DNA of 64,000 bases from CAWACP01 sp963832965 (GTDB lineage: Bacteria; Acidobacteriota; Terriglobia; Bryobacterales; Bryobacteraceae), in contig CAWHVW010000003.1 in NCBI GenBank assembly GCA_963832965.1, positions 1,302,001 to 1,366,000 of the forward strand, given 5' to 3'. Below are positions 9,502 to 18,792 of this stretch, piece by piece. Below the pieces are notes generated by a model. The model ran no database searches and was not told the DNA's origin. It saw nothing but the letters and a program-made list of their open reading frames with translations. Numbering within the stretch: the stretch's first letter is position 1; each line of letters starts with the position of its first letter. Made by a program: the position numbers and the translations under genes.

Positions 9502-9993
9502 ATGAAAAGGGTGATTGGGGCAACGGTGTGGTTGGCATTTCTATTCGGCATCTGCGTTGCGGAAGGCCCGATGGAGATGCAAACGTACCGGGGAATCTGC
9601 ACCAACGCGGATTACGGATTCTCCGTCGAGATACCGGACGGCCTGACTGGTCGAGGCGCCGGCCTCCACGCCCCAAATCACGGCTCCGTTGTAACCCTGC
9701 ATCCGAAGTCGTCGGTTTGGGTTGATGCGTCGTACGACGTGGACGATTCTCCGCACTTTTTTCGGCGTTACAATGCACGGCTCGGAGTTCTAAGGGCTGA
9801 ACGGAAGGCGTGGACGAAATCCGGAGGTCAGTTTCCGTCGGTTTGTGAGGAAATCGTCGCACGAGGTTTTGATCGTGGAACGCCCATAATCTACCAAATC
9901 GGGGTTGACACCGTACCTGAGTATAGGGATGAGGCGTTTCGTTTGTTTGAATCCCTGGTGAATAGCTTTCAAACTGTACCTGTACGACGATGA
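9502..9993 (+). CDS. Hypothetical secreted protein
   Basis: A 163-residue protein with a clear signal peptide (MKRVIGATVWLAFLFGICVA). The mature part includes GYGFSVEIPDG-like sequence (DYGFSVEIPDGLTG, about 37-50), resembling the short secreted proteins of unknown function that describe a substrate-binding or lipid-associated beta fold. No catalytic motif can be recognised. It stands alone, about 110 bases after the permease gene, and is followed by a run of nine G at 10003-10011. Confidence 0.6.
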   Translation: MKRVIGATVWLAFLFGICVAEGPMEMQTYRGICTNADYGFSVEIPDGLTGRGAGLHAPNHGSVVTLHPKSSVWVDASYDVDDSPHFFRRYNARLGVLRAERKAWTKSGGQFPSVCEEIVARGFDRGTPIIYQIGVDTVPEYRDEAFRLFESLVNSFQTVPVRR

Positions 9994-10196
9994 TGGCTGT
10001 TTGGGGGGGGGCTGGAATGGCGGGCTCCGCCGCGAAATCCCGATCTGGCGCCACCCTGTGGTTGTTCGTGACGGATTCCCGAGGAGGCTCGCGGCTGGTT
10101 GTATAGCGGCTGCGCTATCCGTTTCCTGCACAGAGCATCGGCGATGCTACCGTATGAGACTTGCGGGAACGGCGCGCATCGATTCGAATTGATAAT

Positions 10197-11897
10197 ATGC
10201 CTGTGAACGAGAGTAGCCGCCGGTCGTGGATGAAGGGCGCCACCGCCCTCATGGGGGGCCTTGCGGCCGCGAACGCCGCGCCGCCCGATTCCGCCGCCCC
10301 GGTAAAGCACGCCGCGACCGGCGGCGACCGGACCGTGGTGAGCGATTCGAAGAACGTGGTGGAGACCACGGCCGGCAAAGTCCGGGGTTTCACGCACGGC
10401 GGTATCCGCGTCTTCAAGGGGATTCCCTACGCCGGGTCCACCGCCGGGAAGAACCGCTTCATGCCCCCGGTTCCCGCGGAGCCCTGGGCGGGCGTTCGCA
10501 GTTCCCTGGCCTTCGGAAAGGTTTGCCCGTTTTTCCCGCGCATCGGCTGGAACTTCGACGAAAACGCCTTCATGTTTCAGTGGAACGATGGCCAGCCGGG
10601 CGAGGACTGCCTGCGCGCCAACATCTGGACGCCGGGCATCAACGACAACCGCAAACGGCCGGTGATGGTGTGGCTGCACGGCGGCGGCTACTCGGCAGGG
10701 TCGGGCCAGGAACTGCTTTCTTACGACGGCGAAAACCTCGCGCGGCGCGGCGACGTTGTAGTGGTCAGTCTCAACCATCGCCTGAACACTTTCGGGTTTC
10801 TGAATCTGGCCGAATTCGGCGACCAATACGCCAGCTCGGGCAACGTGGGAATGATAGACCTGGTCGCGGCGCTCGAGTGGATCCGCGACAACATTTCGAA
10901 CTTCGGCGGCGATCCGTCCCGCGTGATGATCTTCGGGCAATCCGGCGGCGGCGGCAAGGTGAACGCTCTCATGGCCATGCCGTCGGCGAAGGGGTTGTTC
11001 CATCGCGCCTCGGTGCAGAGCGGGTCTTTACTGCGCGTTGCGGAGGCGGCGGATACGGGCAAGCTCGCCGCGGCGGTGCTCGATGAGCTCTCCCTTTCGA
11101 AAGCGGATGTGGACAAGCTCCGCGACGTTTCCGTGGATCGTCTGTTGGCCGCCGCTCAGGCCGCACAACGCAAAGTATCGCCGCCTCCCTCCGGACCGCC
11201 GGACTTCCGCCGCATAGGGCGCGCCATCGGCTGGAGCCCCTGCGTGGACGGCAAAGTGATTCCTTCACAGACTTTCGACCCGCAAGCACCGGAACTCTCC
11301 GCGGATGTGCCGCTGATTGTGGGCACTGTGCTGAACGAGTTTATAAATGGGATCGATCATCCGGACGCCTTCTCCATGACCCAGCAACAGCTCTCGGCGC
11401 GCGTGGAGGAACGGTACAAGGGCAAGAGCAAGGAAGTGATCGATGTGTTCCGGCACGGCCACCCGAAGGCGCGGCCCTTCGACTTGTACTCCATCATCAT
11501 GGCCTCTTCGGTGCGCGGCAACGCGGTGAAGCAGGCCGGACTGAAGGCGGCGCAGGGCAAAGGGGCGGCGTATCTTTACTGGTTCACGTGGCAGACGCCG
11601 GTGCTGGACGGCAGGCCCATGGCGTTTCACTGCTCCGAGCTGAGTTTCTGCTTCGACAACACTGACCGGTGCGAAGCGATGACCGGCGGAGGTCCGCGCG
11701 CCCGCGCGCTGGGCGCCACCATGGGCGATGCCTGGCTTGCCTTTGCGCGGAGCGGCGATCCGAATCATCCCGCCATGCCCAAATGGGCTCCCTACGATGC
11801 GGCTCACGGCCAGACGATGATCTTCGACGATCAGTGCGCGCTGAAGGACGACCCGGACCGCGCCGAGCGGGCGCTGTTGGATTCCATCGATTCGTAG
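10197..11897 (+). CDS. Type-B carboxylesterase with Tat signal
   Basis: The 566-residue alpha/beta hydrolase belongs to the carboxylesterase/para-nitrobenzyl esterase family. It starts with a twin-arginine signal (SSRRSWMKGATALMGGLAAANA, in two pieces about residues 6-27), so it should be exported folded. The oxyanion-hole segment HGGGYSAGSG is at 161-170 and the nucleophile Ser249 is in GQSGGG, where most relatives have GESAGG. A catalytic His candidate lies in AFHCSELS. The ATG at 10197 is preferred over an in-frame TTG at 10161 because it begins right before the Tat motif. Its 3' end overlaps the convergent cytochrome gene by 67 bases. Confidence 0.9.
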   Translation: MPVNESSRRSWMKGATALMGGLAAANAAPPDSAAPVKHAATGGDRTVVSDSKNVVETTAGKVRGFTHGGIRVFKGIPYAGSTAGKNRFMPPVPAEPWAGVRSSLAFGKVCPFFPRIGWNFDENAFMFQWNDGQPGEDCLRANIWTPGINDNRKRPVMVWLHGGGYSAGSGQELLSYDGENLARRGDVVVVSLNHRLNTFGFLNLAEFGDQYASSGNVGMIDLVAALEWIRDNISNFGGDPSRVMIFGQSGGGGKVNALMAMPSAKGLFHRASVQSGSLLRVAEAADTGKLAAAVLDELSLSKADVDKLRDVSVDRLLAAAQAAQRKVSPPPSGPPDFRRIGRAIGWSPCVDGKVIPSQTFDPQAPELSADVPLIVGTVLNEFINGIDHPDAFSMTQQQLSARVEERYKGKSKEVIDVFRHGHPKARPFDLYSIIMASSVRGNAVKQAGLKAAQGKGAAYLYWFTWQTPVLDGRPMAFHCSELSFCFDNTDRCEAMTGGGPRARALGATMGDAWLAFARSGDPNHPAMPKWAPYDAAHGQTMIFDDQCALKDDPDRAERALLDSIDS

Positions 11898-12580
11898 ACC
11901 GGGCGCGAAGCCTTTCCTGTCAGCACGAGCCCTGTCAGCACCAGAGTGCCCGCGCCGGGCGGCGAGGTTTCAATTACTGTACCCGTCGGCAAGAGAACCG
12001 GCTCGCGGTACACGTAGGTTCGCGGGAACCGCGGCTGGTAATTAACTAGCCACAGCAGAGGTTCAATGCTACCGTCGGGCCGCCGCGCCGTCACCTGCAG
12101 CGACACGCCAGCGGGCACCTGCGCTGGACGGATGGCCACGAGGCGGATGGCGTGCTTCAATTCCAGCCGGCCATTCACGACCATCTCGGTACCCATGGGC
12201 GCGGGAGGCGGCCTGGTGATACCGGGTGCGGGCGGAAGCAACGCCGGGTCACCTTCCGGCGCGCCTCCCTCGGCCCACGCGGCGACAATCTCCAGATCGG
12301 TCCCGGTCAGCGATTCATCGTCGCGGAAATCGCCGAAGCCTTCCACGGCGCCCCAGGGCGGCATGCGGCGTTCCAGCACCTCGTCCTTGATGGCCACGGC
12401 CCACGGGCGCGCCTGTTTGTAGGTGATGAGCGGGAACGACGAGCCGCCCTCGCGATGGCACGACGCGCAGTGGGCGAATACTACTCGAGAAACTTCGCGG
12501 CTCCACGTGATCTTCGTGGAAATCGGGTCATGCGCGAGCGCGCATAGCGGCAGCGCCAGGATGACCCGCGCCCAGCGCAA
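11831..12580 (-). CDS. Secreted cytochrome c-type heme protein
   Basis: The 249-residue protein has a short signal peptide, one heme-binding CASCH motif (Cys38, Cys41, His42) and a possible axial Met73 in MPPW. Both are typical of the cytochrome c domains in acidobacterial and planctomycete secreted redox proteins. The C-terminal half looks like a beta-rich copper-oxygenase-like or carbohydrate-binding region, without recognisable ligands. The start is TTG, one base after the stop of the sorbosone-dehydrogenase-like gene, so the two are coupled. A role as electron acceptor of that dehydrogenase is a reasonable inference. Confidence 0.8.
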   Translation of the reverse strand: MRWARVILALPLCALAHDPISTKITWSREVSRVVFAHCASCHREGGSSFPLITYKQARPWAVAIKDEVLERRMPPWGAVEGFGDFRDDESLTGTDLEIVAAWAEGGAPEGDPALLPPAPGITRPPPAPMGTEMVVNGRLELKHAIRLVAIRPAQVPAGVSLQVTARRPDGSIEPLLWLVNYQPRFPRTYVYREPVLLPTGTVIETSPPGAGTLVLTGLVLTGKASRPVYESMESNSARSARSGSSFSAH

Positions 12581-12581
12581 C

Positions 12582-13850
12582 TCAGTGCCCGCCGGTCCAC
12601 AAGACGCGCCAGATGGAGTTCGAGCCGTCGTCGGTGACCATCAGCGATCCATCTTTGGCAACGGCGACGCCCACCGGCCGGCCCCACACGTTGCCGTCCG
12701 CCGTGACGAAGCCGGTGAGAAAGTTCTCGAATACTCCGTTGGAGTGGCCGTTCTCCAGCGGCACCCGGATCACCTCGTATCCGGTGCGCATGTGGCGGTT
12801 CCAGGAGCCATGTTCGGCGGCGAAGATATCGCCCTTGTACTCAGCCGGGAATTGCCTGCCTTCGTAGAAGGTCAGCTCGAGCGAAGCGTTGTGCGGTTGC
12901 AGCAGCACGTCGGGAACCAGCACCTTGTCTTTCAGTTCGGGGTGCTTACCGCCCAGCCGGGGATCCGGATGTCCGCCGATGTAGTAATAGGGCCATCCGT
13001 AGAATCCACCATCGGCGACGTGCGTGATGTAATCGGGTGGCAGGTTGTCGCCCAGTTCATCGCGCTCGTTGGTGGAGCACCACAATTCGCCGGTTTCCGG
13101 ATTCACCGCGATGCCCACCGGGTTGCGCGTCCCGGAGGCGTACACGCGCTCGAATTGCCCATCCAGCGAGTACACCAGAATATCCGCGCGATGGAATTCA
13201 CTGGAATGCGTGTCCGGATCGTTAATGTTCGAATTCGATCCCACCGACACGAACAGATGGTTGCCGTCCGGCGATAGCGCCAGATCGCGGGTCCAGTGAT
13301 AGCCGGCGCGGGGCAGGTCGGCCAGCTTTTCGATGGGGCCGCGCGCTTTCAGGTCGCCGGTTATATACGGCACACGCACCAGAGAATCGGTATTGCCGAT
13401 GTACAACCAGCGGGGATTCAGACCGGCGGGAGCGAAGGCCATGCCAAACGGCTGCTTCAGCCCAGTGAGAAACACCGACGTCTGCTTCGGCTTGCCGTCG
13501 GCGGTGATGCCGCTATACACGCGGACGTCGCCCGGCCCGCTCTCAGCTACAAAGAGATCGCCGTTGGGCGCGGTGCGGATCTCGCGGGGGTTGTTCAGGC
13601 CATCGGCATAAAGCTGCACCTGAAAACCCGCCGGCGCCTGAGGCCAGGCATTGGCCGGTCTCGGAACAATTTCCGGACCGTTGCCCGCGCTCGCCGTCGC
13701 GAACGGCTTTGGCAAATCGGCCACGGTAATCTTGCGGAACTGGCCGGTGCGGATGGTGGTGTAGTCCTGAAAGGCGGCGTCGCCGGTGAGGACATCGCCA
13801 ACCTTATCGCTCCCCAGGAACAGCAGCAACGCGGCTACGAGCAATTTCAT
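12582..13850 (-). CDS. Sorbosone dehydrogenase-like PQQ sugar dehydrogenase
   Basis: This 422-residue secreted beta-propeller belongs to the GDH/sorbosone dehydrogenase family. It has a signal peptide (MKLLVAALLLFLG), propeller segments such as GLNNPREIRTAPNGDLFVAESG, and the family region YASGTRNPVGIAVNP...CSTNERDELGDNLPPD. Relatives use PQQ and calcium to oxidise aldoses. The ATG has a strong AAGGAG 8 bases upstream; a longer in-frame extension on this strand is out of frame with the real WYL gene and is spurious. The gene lies between the WYL regulator (10 bases upstream) and the cytochrome c gene. Confidence 0.9.
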   Translation of the reverse strand: MKLLVAALLLFLGSDKVGDVLTGDAAFQDYTTIRTGQFRKITVADLPKPFATASAGNGPEIVPRPANAWPQAPAGFQVQLYADGLNNPREIRTAPNGDLFVAESGPGDVRVYSGITADGKPKQTSVFLTGLKQPFGMAFAPAGLNPRWLYIGNTDSLVRVPYITGDLKARGPIEKLADLPRAGYHWTRDLALSPDGNHLFVSVGSNSNINDPDTHSSEFHRADILVYSLDGQFERVYASGTRNPVGIAVNPETGELWCSTNERDELGDNLPPDYITHVADGGFYGWPYYYIGGHPDPRLGGKHPELKDKVLVPDVLLQPHNASLELTFYEGRQFPAEYKGDIFAAEHGSWNRHMRTGYEVIRVPLENGHSNGVFENFLTGFVTADGNVWGRPVGVAVAKDGSLMVTDDGSNSIWRVLWTGGH

Positions 13851-13860
13851 CTGGCTCTCC

Positions 13861-14568
13861 TTATCTGCTTGTACCAGACGGCGGGGGGCCAGTGGAGTTA
13901 ACCATGGCCAGGAAATCTTCGAGGCGCGTGCCGGGCTGGTCCTCAAACGTCTCCGCGAGAGCCTGCAGAGCGCGGATGCGATCCAGCCGGAAGTTACGAA
14001 AATCGGTGCGGCTTTCGCACCATGCGGCCACGGTCCATGTGCTGCCCCAGAACGCCAGCCCCAAAGGGCGGATGACGCGTTCTGACGCCTGCTCGCGCGA
14101 ATCCACGTATGTGAGCCGCAGTTTGCGCCGCGAAAGAATCGCCTGGCGGACGGTTTCCACCTCCTTGCCGGCACCGGCGCGCAGGTGGAAAACGGGCGCG
14201 AACAGGGGCGTCCGCTCGATGTCGGTGCGGCGCGACGCGGGCAAAGCCTGAGCGATCTTTTCGATGGCCGAGCGGCTGGAGACGGCCAGCGCCGGACCGC
14301 CCCAGGCCTGCACCATCCGCGCGCCCGCCACCAGCGCCTGAACTTCGTCCATGGTGAACATGATGGGTGGCAGGTCGAACCCTTTACTGAGCCGGTAGCC
14401 GACCCCCGCCTCCCCCTCCACGGGCACGCCGGAAAGGGACAGATCGCGGATGTCACGGTACACGGTGCGCTCGGAAACGGACAACCACGAGGCGAGTTGA
14501 GCGGCGGTGGTCAGCCGCCGGCCTCGCAGGTATTGCACGATCTGAAAAAGGCGATCGGCCCGGCGCAT
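13861..14568 (-). CDS. YafY-type HTH-WYL transcriptional regulator
   Basis: The 235-residue protein has an N-terminal HTH_11/DeoR-like winged helix (MRRADRLFQIVQYLRGRR..., with SERTVYRDIRDL as recognition helix). A WYL-type ligand-sensing domain follows (RLTYVDS...RVIRPLGLAFWGSTWTVAAWC...FRLDRI). WYL proteins respond to small ligands or nucleic acid fragments. The start at 14568 is chosen because homology begins at MRRADR. It is 5 bases after the VOC gene, so both form a small operon that probably also includes the downstream dehydrogenase. Confidence 0.9.
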   Translation of the reverse strand: MRRADRLFQIVQYLRGRRLTTAAQLASWLSVSERTVYRDIRDLSLSGVPVEGEAGVGYRLSKGFDLPPIMFTMDEVQALVAGARMVQAWGGPALAVSSRSAIEKIAQALPASRRTDIERTPLFAPVFHLRAGAGKEVETVRQAILSRRKLRLTYVDSREQASERVIRPLGLAFWGSTWTVAAWCESRTDFRNFRLDRIRALQALAETFEDQPGTRLEDFLAMVNSTGPPPSGTSR

Positions 14569-14573
14569 GCGCT

Positions 14574-14960
14574 TTAGCTTAGCGCGTGCAGGCCGACGGT
14601 GTTCCCCTCCGTGTCCAGAATCCTGGTGTACACACCCATGTCGCCGGGAAGGGTGACATTGGGCATCAGAAGCTTGCCTCCCGCCGCCTCCACGCGGCCG
14701 CGGACCGCTTCCAGATTCGGCTCCGCGTTCAGATACACCACGGTTCCGTCGCCGGGCTTGCACTGTCCGGTCTTGATCACGCAGCCGCTGATGGCTGGCG
14801 CGGTGTACGGGAACACAGCCAGTTCCACGGGTCCCATTGGCTCGCGCTTCAGGGTGGTATTGAGGATTGTTTCGTAGAAGCGAACTGCGCGGTCCAGGTC
14901 GGCAGCGGGGATTTCAAACCACACCACCCGGTTGAGGCGCTGCTGTTCTTTCGGTGTCAT
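14574..14960 (-). CDS. VOC (glyoxalase/bleomycin resistance) family protein
   Basis: A 128-residue protein of the vicinal-oxygen-chelate fold. The N-terminal segment RVVWFEIPAADLDRAVRFYETIL and the C-terminal segment YTRILDTEGNTVGLHA are the two typical beta-alpha-beta-beta-beta units. Metal ligands are only partly evident, so an isomerase, a dioxygenase or a binding-only protein are all possible. These proteins are often encoded next to YafY-type regulators, as here. Confidence 0.9.
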   Translation of the reverse strand: MTPKEQQRLNRVVWFEIPAADLDRAVRFYETILNTTLKREPMGPVELAVFPYTAPAISGCVIKTGQCKPGDGTVVYLNAEPNLEAVRGRVEAAGGKLLMPNVTLPGDMGVYTRILDTEGNTVGLHALS

Positions 14961-14993
14961 GTCGTCTCCTTGTAGCCGAAGCTCGGGCCTCAG

Positions 14994-17279
14994 CTACAAG
15001 GAATTGTGCGGGAGCGCTGCTGACAGCGTTGTGTCAGTAGACCCCCACCGCTTCAGCAGCGCGGTCATCTCATCCAGCAGCGCAGCTTCGTTGCGCAACG
15101 TCTTCGCCACGATCTCGATCTCGCGGTCGGCCTCGTCCCAGTGTTTCTCCTCGATCGCTTCGCGCACGCCGGGCAGCGTCTTTACGCCATAGCCGGTGTA
15201 GAAGCCGGGCGCGTAGATCTGGTGCTGGAACCAGGGACGGCGCGGCAAACCAGCCTGGTCGGTGAGCAGCCGTTCGCTTTCCAGCAGTTTCTGGTTCAGC
15301 TCGCGCGCGGGAGGATGCGGCGAATCCTTCAACGCCTTCTCGAAAGCCTCGGCGCTGCGAGTAAGCGTGTCGCTGGCCGTCTCTAGCGGCGCGAAGTTCA
15401 GGTAGGGCGGAATCGCCTCGCGCTTCGGCGGCACCAGCACTTTTTTCGGATCCGCGATGGCCGAGAATACGCCTTCGTCGAGCTGGCGGTTTCGTTCCTC
15501 GATTTCGTCGTGCTTCTCTTTCCACAGTGTCTTCACTTCGTCGGTGTATTTATGGATGGTGTCGGCGAAGTCGCCGAACTGGAAGGGCAGCACGTCGGCA
15601 TCGGCCAGCCGCAGGATCGCGGTGCCCGCGGTTTGCGCCAGCGCGCGCCCATACACGAAGCTGGTGTCGGCGAAATGGGTGTACCAATAGAAATCGTCGT
15701 ACACGGAGTGATAAATGCCGCCGCCGTCCTCACCCCCGAAGCCGAGGTTGAGCGATGCGACGCCGGCGTGATCGAGAAAGGCAGTGTAATCGCTGCCGGA
15801 GCCGAGCGCGCCGATGCGCAGATCGGGGCGCGAGCGCAGCTCTTTGCGATCCTCGGCTTTCGCCTCGGAAATCCGAGACAGCTTCAACCGTTCCTCGACG
15901 GTCAGGTTCGTCTCGGGGTCCTGCACATCGCGCGCGATCCCGTTCATGAACTGTTCCAGGGTATGCGAGCCGCCCACGAAAAGAACGCCGCGGCCGTTGC
16001 CGTCGGAGTTGATGTATACCGCGGCGTGCTCCTTCAGCTCGGCTTCGTGCTCCTCCACCCATTCGGTGGATCCCAGCAACCCCTCCTCCTCGCCGTCCCA
16101 GGCGGCAAAGATAATCGTGCGGCGGGGCTGCCAGCCCTGTTTGCGAAGCTCGGCCATGGCGCGCGCTTCCTCCAGCAGGGCCATCTGTCCGGAGAGCGGG
16201 TCCTCGGCGCCGTTAACCCAGGCGTCGTGATGATTGCCGCGGATGATCCACTGGTCTTTGTCGTCAGCGCCGGGAATGGTCGCGATCACGTCGCGAATAT
16301 CCACCATGTCCCAGTTGAACTTCAACGCCAGGTGAACCTGGGCGGGACCCGGGCCCATATGATAGGTCAGCGGCAGGCTGCCGCGCCAGGCCTCCGGCGC
16401 CACCGGCCCCTTCAACTCAGCCAGCAGCGGTTGCGCGTCACCATAGGAGATGGGAAGCACGGGAATCTTCGTCAGCGTGACCGCCTCGGAGATCGGCAGG
16501 CGCTTCGCATCCGCGGTGGCCCCCACGCCGGGCGTAAGCGGATCGCCCGGATACACCGGCATGTCCATGACGCTGCCGCGCTGCGCGCCGAACGGCGGCC
16601 GCCAGGCGCCATCGGGAAACACGTCGCCCTGGGCATAGCCGTCTTCTTTGGGGTCCGAGTAGATAATGCAGCCGATGGCCCCGTGCTCCGCTGCCACCTT
16701 GGGCTTGATACCGCGCCACGAGCCGCCGTAGCGCGCGATCACGATAGCGCCCTTCACGGAAACGCCGTTGCGCTCCAGATCTTCGTAATCGGCGGGGATG
16801 CCGTAGTTTACGTAGACGAGCGGGCCGGTTACGTCGCCGTCAATGGAATACGCGTTGTAGGTGGGCAATTGCTGTGACGTCTGGCTGGAAGTGGGATCTT
16901 GCGGGACCGGGGGCTCGGCCAGCTTTGCCACGTAATGGCCGGGCGAAACCAGCTCCAGAAGACGCAGCTTCGGCGTCGGGAACAGCACGCGAAACGTCTC
17001 GATGTGCGCGTCCAGCCCCCACGAGCGGAATTGCGCCAGTATCCACTCGGCGTTGTCCTTGTCGTACGGCGAGCCGATGTGATGCGGATACGCGGAAAGC
17101 CGCCGCATGTATTCGCGCATGTTCTCCGGCTTTGGCAGCTCGCGAAACTTCTGTTCCCAGGCGCGCTCGGTGCTGCTGCCCTCGGTGGTGTAGCCTCGGA
17201 AAGCGGCGGACTGGTCACCGGAAAGGGAGGCGGCCGCGCAGAGAGTGGCGAACAGCAGAAGGCTGGATTTGTGTGGCAT
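14994..17279 (-). CDS. Secreted M28 peptidase, glutamate carboxypeptidase II-like
   Basis: The 761-residue enzyme has a signal peptide, a protease-associated domain (about 145-280), the M28 dinuclear zinc domain (about 325-560) and a C-terminal TfR-like dimerisation domain. Zinc and catalytic residues can be placed by comparison with GCPII: His350 in GNHHDAW, Asp360 in AEDPLSG, Glu397 (base) and Glu398 in DGEEEG, and a His in IYHSVYDD. It should cleave C-terminal acidic residues from peptides in the periplasm or outside. It stands alone and is divergent from the MetX-like gene with only 22 bases between the starts. Confidence 0.93.
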   Translation of the reverse strand: MPHKSSLLLFATLCAAASLSGDQSAAFRGYTTEGSSTERAWEQKFRELPKPENMREYMRRLSAYPHHIGSPYDKDNAEWILAQFRSWGLDAHIETFRVLFPTPKLRLLELVSPGHYVAKLAEPPVPQDPTSSQTSQQLPTYNAYSIDGDVTGPLVYVNYGIPADYEDLERNGVSVKGAIVIARYGGSWRGIKPKVAAEHGAIGCIIYSDPKEDGYAQGDVFPDGAWRPPFGAQRGSVMDMPVYPGDPLTPGVGATADAKRLPISEAVTLTKIPVLPISYGDAQPLLAELKGPVAPEAWRGSLPLTYHMGPGPAQVHLALKFNWDMVDIRDVIATIPGADDKDQWIIRGNHHDAWVNGAEDPLSGQMALLEEARAMAELRKQGWQPRRTIIFAAWDGEEEGLLGSTEWVEEHEAELKEHAAVYINSDGNGRGVLFVGGSHTLEQFMNGIARDVQDPETNLTVEERLKLSRISEAKAEDRKELRSRPDLRIGALGSGSDYTAFLDHAGVASLNLGFGGEDGGGIYHSVYDDFYWYTHFADTSFVYGRALAQTAGTAILRLADADVLPFQFGDFADTIHKYTDEVKTLWKEKHDEIEERNRQLDEGVFSAIADPKKVLVPPKREAIPPYLNFAPLETASDTLTRSAEAFEKALKDSPHPPARELNQKLLESERLLTDQAGLPRRPWFQHQIYAPGFYTGYGVKTLPGVREAIEEKHWDEADREIEIVAKTLRNEAALLDEMTALLKRWGSTDTTLSAALPHNSL

Positions 17280-17301
17280 GGTTGTTAGGATACTGTAGCT
17301 T

Positions 17302-18360
17302 ATGATGCCGCGTATTGCACTCGCCTGCGCTCTCTTCGCCGTCTGCGCCGTTGCCGAAAAGACCTGGCCGGTGACCGAGGGCGACGTCCATCTTCACGAC
17401 TTTCATTTCCAAACCGGCGAAACCATGGCCGACCTGAGAATCCACTACCGGACGCTGGGCGCGCCGCGCCGCGATGCCGCCGGTTCGGTGCGCAACGCGG
17501 TGCTCATTCTGCATGGCACCACTGGCGCGGGAACAACGTTCCTGCGGGACATCTTCGCCGGCGAATTGTTCGGCGCCGGCCAGCCGCTGGACATTGCGAG
17601 ATACTACGTGATCCTGCCGGATGGAATCGGCCACGGACGGTCCAGCAAACCCAGCGACGGGATGCGCGCGAAGTTTCCGCGTTACGGGTACACGGATATG
17701 GTGGAGGCGCAACATCTTTTGTTGCGCGAGCTGGGTGTGAACCACCTGCGGTTGATCATGGGGACTTCGATGGGTTGCATGCACAGCTATGTGTGGATGG
17801 AGCGCCATGCGGACTTCATGGATGCCGCCGTGCCACTGGCCTGCCAGCCCATGCAGATTACCGGCCGCAATCTGTTCTGGCGACAGACGCTGATCCACGC
17901 GATCCGCGAGGACCCGGCATATCAGAGCGGCAATTACGCGGAAAATCCGCCTTCCGCCAGGACCGCCGCGGCGCTGATTGCCTTCGTCGGCGGCAATCCC
18001 TTGACTTGGCAGAAGGCGGGTCCGACGCGCGAAAAAGAGCTGGAGAACTTCGCGAGGATCACGGGCAATCCGCCAGACGCCAACGATACCGCCTATGCGG
18101 TGGACGCTTCATGGGATTACGATCCCGAGCCGGGACTCGCGAAAATCCGCACGCCCATTCTGCACATCAATTTCAGCGACGACACCATCAACCCGCCGGA
18201 GTTGAAGATCACCGATGAGTTGCTGAAACAGATCCCCACGGCGCGGTTCATTCTGTATCCATACACGCCGCAGACCGTCGGCCACGGCTCGCACACCATG
18301 GCCGCTCTGTGGAAGGACAAGCTGGCGGAGTTCCTGACCGCCACCGAGCCGGTTCATTGA
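17302..18360 (+). CDS. Secreted alpha/beta hydrolase, homoserine acetyltransferase (MetX)-like
   Basis: The 352-residue protein has the MetX-type alpha/beta-hydrolase fold behind a signal peptide (about residues 1-18). The nucleophile Ser156 is in GTSMGCMHSY, the acid is Asp293/294 in FSDDTINPPE and the base is in GHGSHT (His328/331). MetX itself is cytoplasmic, so a secreted relative is more likely a hydrolase than a methionine-pathway enzyme. The 3' end overlaps the convergent doc gene by 7 bases. Confidence 0.85.
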   Translation: MMPRIALACALFAVCAVAEKTWPVTEGDVHLHDFHFQTGETMADLRIHYRTLGAPRRDAAGSVRNAVLILHGTTGAGTTFLRDIFAGELFGAGQPLDIARYYVILPDGIGHGRSSKPSDGMRAKFPRYGYTDMVEAQHLLLRELGVNHLRLIMGTSMGCMHSYVWMERHADFMDAAVPLACQPMQITGRNLFWRQTLIHAIREDPAYQSGNYAENPPSARTAAALIAFVGGNPLTWQKAGPTREKELENFARITGNPPDANDTAYAVDASWDYDPEPGLAKIRTPILHINFSDDTINPPELKITDELLKQIPTARFILYPYTPQTVGHGSHTMAALWKDKLAEFLTATEPVH

Positions 18361-18770
18361 GCGGCGGGCGCCGAGTCGTCTTCGACAGGCTTGCATTCAG
18401 ACTCGAAAATCGTGATCAGCTCCGGTTTTTTCAACTTGCCGGAAGCAACGGATAGAACGAGATCGACCAGTTCTTCCTCGGTGAACGTTGGATCCCAATC
18501 GCTTATGAGCAGAAATGTGATGGCCGAGTTCGCACCGACCCGTTTGTTGCCGTCGATGAATGCGTGGTTTTGACAGAGGTGAAAAAGGTATGCGGCCGCC
18601 ATAGCCGGAATGGAGCTGTGGAGAAACTCGCCGCCGAATGTCGCCTGAGGCGTGGCTACGGCCGATTCAAGTCCGGCGGCATCCCGGAGTCCGGCGGACC
18701 CACCGTATCGCTCGATCTGTTGCTCGTGGATTTCCAGGACTTCGTCGAGTGACAGGAATACTGGTTCCAT
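18354..18770 (-). CDS. doc: Death-on-curing (Doc/Fic) family toxin
   Basis: A 138-residue Fic-fold protein of the Doc type. The core motif is HAFIDGNKRVG, His69 to Lys76/Arg77, followed by a Doc-like helical tail. Doc of phage P1 phosphorylates EF-Tu. The gene follows the AbrB-like antitoxin gene by 22 bases, as expected for a type II toxin-antitoxin pair. The active-site motif is intact, so the toxin looks functional. Confidence 0.92.
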   Translation of the reverse strand: MEPVFLSLDEVLEIHEQQIERYGGSAGLRDAAGLESAVATPQATFGGEFLHSSIPAMAAAYLFHLCQNHAFIDGNKRVGANSAITFLLISDWDPTFTEEELVDLVLSVASGKLKKPELITIFESECKPVEDDSAPAAQ

Positions 18771-18792
18771 AGTGCGTGGTCAGGCTCGGGGC

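Noticed and set aside
13851..14456. N-terminal extension of the sorbosone-dehydrogenase-like gene
   Set aside because: It reads the WYL regulator gene in a wrong frame; the ATG at 13850 has a strong Shine-Dalgarno and a signal peptide.
15510..16877. 455-codon plus-strand frame opposite the M28 peptidase
   Set aside because: The peptidase motifs and zinc ligands on the minus strand identify the true gene.
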